Assembly: GCA_003499585.1 (NCBI GenBank)
Contig: DNSU01000116.1
Coordinates: 1-5,461, forward strand
Length of the DNA: 5,461 nucleotides
Origin: Cyanobacteria bacterium UBA9579
GTDB lineage: Bacteria > Cyanobacteriota > Vampirovibrionia > Gastranaerophilales > UBA9579
Reading direction: 5' to 3'
This document shows, in pieces, positions 4,200 to 5,461 of the stretch; position 1 is the first letter of the stretch; every line of letters starts with the position of its first letter. The notes below the pieces were generated by a model. It was not told the origin of the DNA. It did no database searches and saw nothing but the letters and a program-made list of their open reading frames with translations. A program made the translations under genes and the position numbers.

Positions 4200-4655
4200 A
4201 TGGATAATGAGGTAAAGGTTTCTAACATTAACATAGAGGCATTTAATCTTTATAAAGTCACCTGTGAGGAATTGATTGCAAACGCAATTGAAAATGCTGG
4301 ATTGATCAAAGCTGGTACCTGTATTAACGATCAGCGTGCCTTAGACTTTCATAAATCTTTTTGTGATAAGAGGGAAAACTTTAAAGAAGCTACGAAACTG
4401 GGTAATTTACTGGTTAAGTACAAAATAATTACCCAAAATCAGCTTCATGAAGCCCTTAAACATCAAAAGAAATACCCCGAATTAAAGCTGGGTACAATTC
4501 TTTTGAACTTTAAATTCTGCACTTTATCAGATATAGAAAAATTTCTGTATCTGCAGGTGCAAATACGCGATGATTTAAAAGAAATTAATGACCTCTCAGA
4601 AAGAATGGCTTCTATTAGAAAAAGATTACTGCAACCTGTGGGTATAAATACTTAA
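4200..4655 (+). CDS. small stand-alone MshEN/GspE-N-like domain protein
   Basis: This 151-residue protein is predicted cytosolic, with no signal peptide or membrane segment. Residues 66-119 carry two tandem copies of the MshEN-type repeat (R/K-LGxxLV...L..AL..Q): KLGNLLVKYKIITQNQL followed by LKHQ (66-89), and KLGTILLNFKFCTLSDI ending at Q119 (96-119). In T2SS and pilus ATPases such as MshE this N-terminal domain binds c-di-GMP. Here there is no ATPase attached, the leading Arg is Lys in both copies, and the usual Gly after 'LVxx' is Lys (K75, K105), so ligand binding is doubtful. Residues 1-60 are unrecognised; 120-144 look like a charged helix or coiled coil. It is transcribed divergently from rarA. 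A role as a stand-alone sensor or adaptor for a secretion or pilus machine is inference. Confidence 0.75.
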   Translation: MDNEVKVSNINIEAFNLYKVTCEELIANAIENAGLIKAGTCINDQRALDFHKSFCDKRENFKEATKLGNLLVKYKIITQNQLHEALKHQKKYPELKLGTILLNFKFCTLSDIEKFLYLQVQIRDDLKEINDLSERMASIRKRLLQPVGINT

Positions 4656-4774
4656 CTATTCATGTAAAACTTAAATATTAGCAATTAAGGATATAACAAT
4701 TTTTCCTTATACCCTTATATCAATCAAGAGCTAAATCGAATTTTTGTAAAGTTTAATAACTTAAATAGCAAATT

Positions 4775-4803
4775 TTGAGCTTATAAAGTTTTTATGATAC
4801 TAT
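4775..4803 (+). promoter_or_regulatory. promoter candidate for the 4836-5447 gene
   Basis: TTGAGC (4775-4780) and TACTAT (4798-4803) are 17 nt apart, and the -10 carries a TGA just upstream (extended -10). The predicted start near 4810 leaves a leader of about 26 nt. Each hexamer is 4/6, so support is moderate. The rest of the gap 4656-4774 holds only a 6-bp stem (TAAGGA 4686-4691 with TCCTTA 4704-4709) without a T-tract. Confidence 0.5.
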
Positions 4804-4835
4804 GCAAAAGGATCTGTTGAAGGGGAAGATGTTTA

Positions 4836-5447
4836 ATGCTTATTAATAAGACTGTCGGAATTAATAGCTTTCAAAACTCAAAAACTACTAGACAATCGCA
4901 GAAACACAATCAAAACTTTTTTAATAAAATGGAAAAATGGTCTGAGCCTTATTATAATGGTGATGGACGGCTATCTTCAAAGGAAAAATTGACAAATGTA
5001 GCAAGAGGTGCAGGTTACTTTATTACAGAAGCTGCCAGTAGCCCTAAAAAGCTTGCAGTTACAGCCGCCACTACAGCTGGAATTATTGGTACAGGCGTAG
5101 GACTCGTAACCGCAGGAATAGTATCAGCCCCGGCAATACTACTTGGTGCGGGAGTTATAAGTACTGGATTAGCCCTATATAAAGGAACTAAAGCTGCTCA
5201 AAATTTTACGACTGCAAACGGGAATGAGCAAAAACTTGCAGATGCATATTTTAATACAGGTGAAGCCATAACTGATACTATAATGGCTGGATTAGCAGGT
5301 GGAGCTGCAAAGCATGCCGCAAAAGTAAGTACAATAGCAGCTATAAGTCATAATTCTACCAGTGAGGCTTTAAAAGTAGGAACTATATTATCAGATAATG
5401 GTACATTTATCGGGTCACAGGTTAGTAAGTTATCTGAGCATCAATAG
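4836..5447 (+). CDS. unidentified protein with glycine/alanine-rich hydrophobic hairpin and EF-hand-like loop
   Basis: This is a 203-residue protein of unknown function. The N-terminal ~30 residues are polar and Asn/Gln-rich with no signal peptide. Y39-E50 (YYNGDGRLSSKE) fits an EF-hand calcium loop at N3, D5, G6, L8 and E12 but has Tyr instead of Asp at position 1. Residues 71-117 form two hydrophobic, Gly/Ala-rich segments (about 74-92 and 96-114, split near APA), which could be a membrane hairpin or buried helices. A second Gly/Ala stretch is MAGLAGGAAKHAAK (about 150-163). The start follows AAGGGG (4820-4825), 10 nt upstream of the ATG. An out-of-frame ATG at 4829 would give only five codons. 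Such proteins recall uncharacterised families of gut Melainabacteria-type genomes, which is a recollection only. The stop is TAG, just before the window edge. Confidence 0.8.
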   Translation: MLINKTVGINSFQNSKTTRQSQKHNQNFFNKMEKWSEPYYNGDGRLSSKEKLTNVARGAGYFITEAASSPKKLAVTAATTAGIIGTGVGLVTAGIVSAPAILLGAGVISTGLALYKGTKAAQNFTTANGNEQKLADAYFNTGEAITDTIMAGLAGGAAKHAAKVSTIAAISHNSTSEALKVGTILSDNGTFIGSQVSKLSEHQ

Positions 5448-5461
5448 GCTTTAATCAATAT

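Noticed and set aside
4686..4709. Possible terminator after the MshEN-like gene (6-bp TAAGGA/TCCTTA stem)
   Set aside because: Short A-T-rich stem with a 13-nt loop and no T-tract after it.
4829..4846. Five-codon upstream ORF (MFNAY) overlapping the start of the 4836 gene
   Set aside because: Too close to the Shine-Dalgarno and too short; the in-use ATG at 4836 has the better spacing and the long frame.
1..5461. CRISPR array, rRNA or tRNA gene, insertion sequence with transposase
   Set aside because: No spaced identical repeats, no conserved RNA signatures and no transposase or integrase motifs seen on either strand.

Overview
The window is low-GC bacterial DNA with Shine-Dalgarno-led genes and AT-rich gaps. 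Four genes lie on the minus strand, in transcription order rarA, a LexA/UmuD-like autoprotease, umuC, and a small LuxR-type HTH protein. Two genes lie on the plus strand on the far side of rarA, and the 3' end of another plus-strand gene enters at the left edge. The host cannot be fixed from sequence alone. The GAAC-N4-GTTC damage box is of the Gram-positive SOS type. The stand-alone MshEN-like protein and the glycine-rich 203-residue protein remind me of Vampirovibrionia/Melainabacteria genomes, which is an impression and not a demonstrated placement.

Layout: 1-87 is the tail of an unidentified plus-strand gene. 88-234 is a convergent gap with two inverted repeats. 235-456 (-) is a 73-aa GerE/LuxR HTH protein. 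514-1701 (-) is umuC, a Y-family polymerase with its clamp-binding motif but without the usual C-terminal tail. 1702-2028 is a 327-nt, partly GC-richer spacer full of short repeats, with one doubtful 50-codon ORF. 2029-2610 (-) is a LexA-type winged helix joined to a UmuD-like S24 autoprotease. 2611-2800 holds its promoter and operator and an AT-rich hairpin. 2801-4039 (-) is rarA. 4040-4199 is a divergent promoter region with a 26-bp palindrome. 4200-4655 (+) is an MshEN-like small protein. 4656-4835 is a gap with a promoter candidate. 4836-5447 (+) is a protein with a glycine-rich hydrophobic core.

The minus-strand group reads as a DNA-damage-tolerance cluster: RarA acts at stalled forks, UmuC performs translesion synthesis, and the LexA/UmuD-like protein can both repress and, after RecA-stimulated self-cleavage, serve as the polymerase partner. 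Two perfect GAAC-N4-GTTC sites were found by scanning the window. One fills the -35/-10 spacer of the LexA/UmuD-like gene and the other lies 63 nt inside umuC. This suggests a self-contained SOS circuit in which one protein is both switch and polymerase manager. The most interesting points are the hybrid autoprotease, the placement of its two operators, its apparently leaderless start, and the unexplained spacer before umuC.
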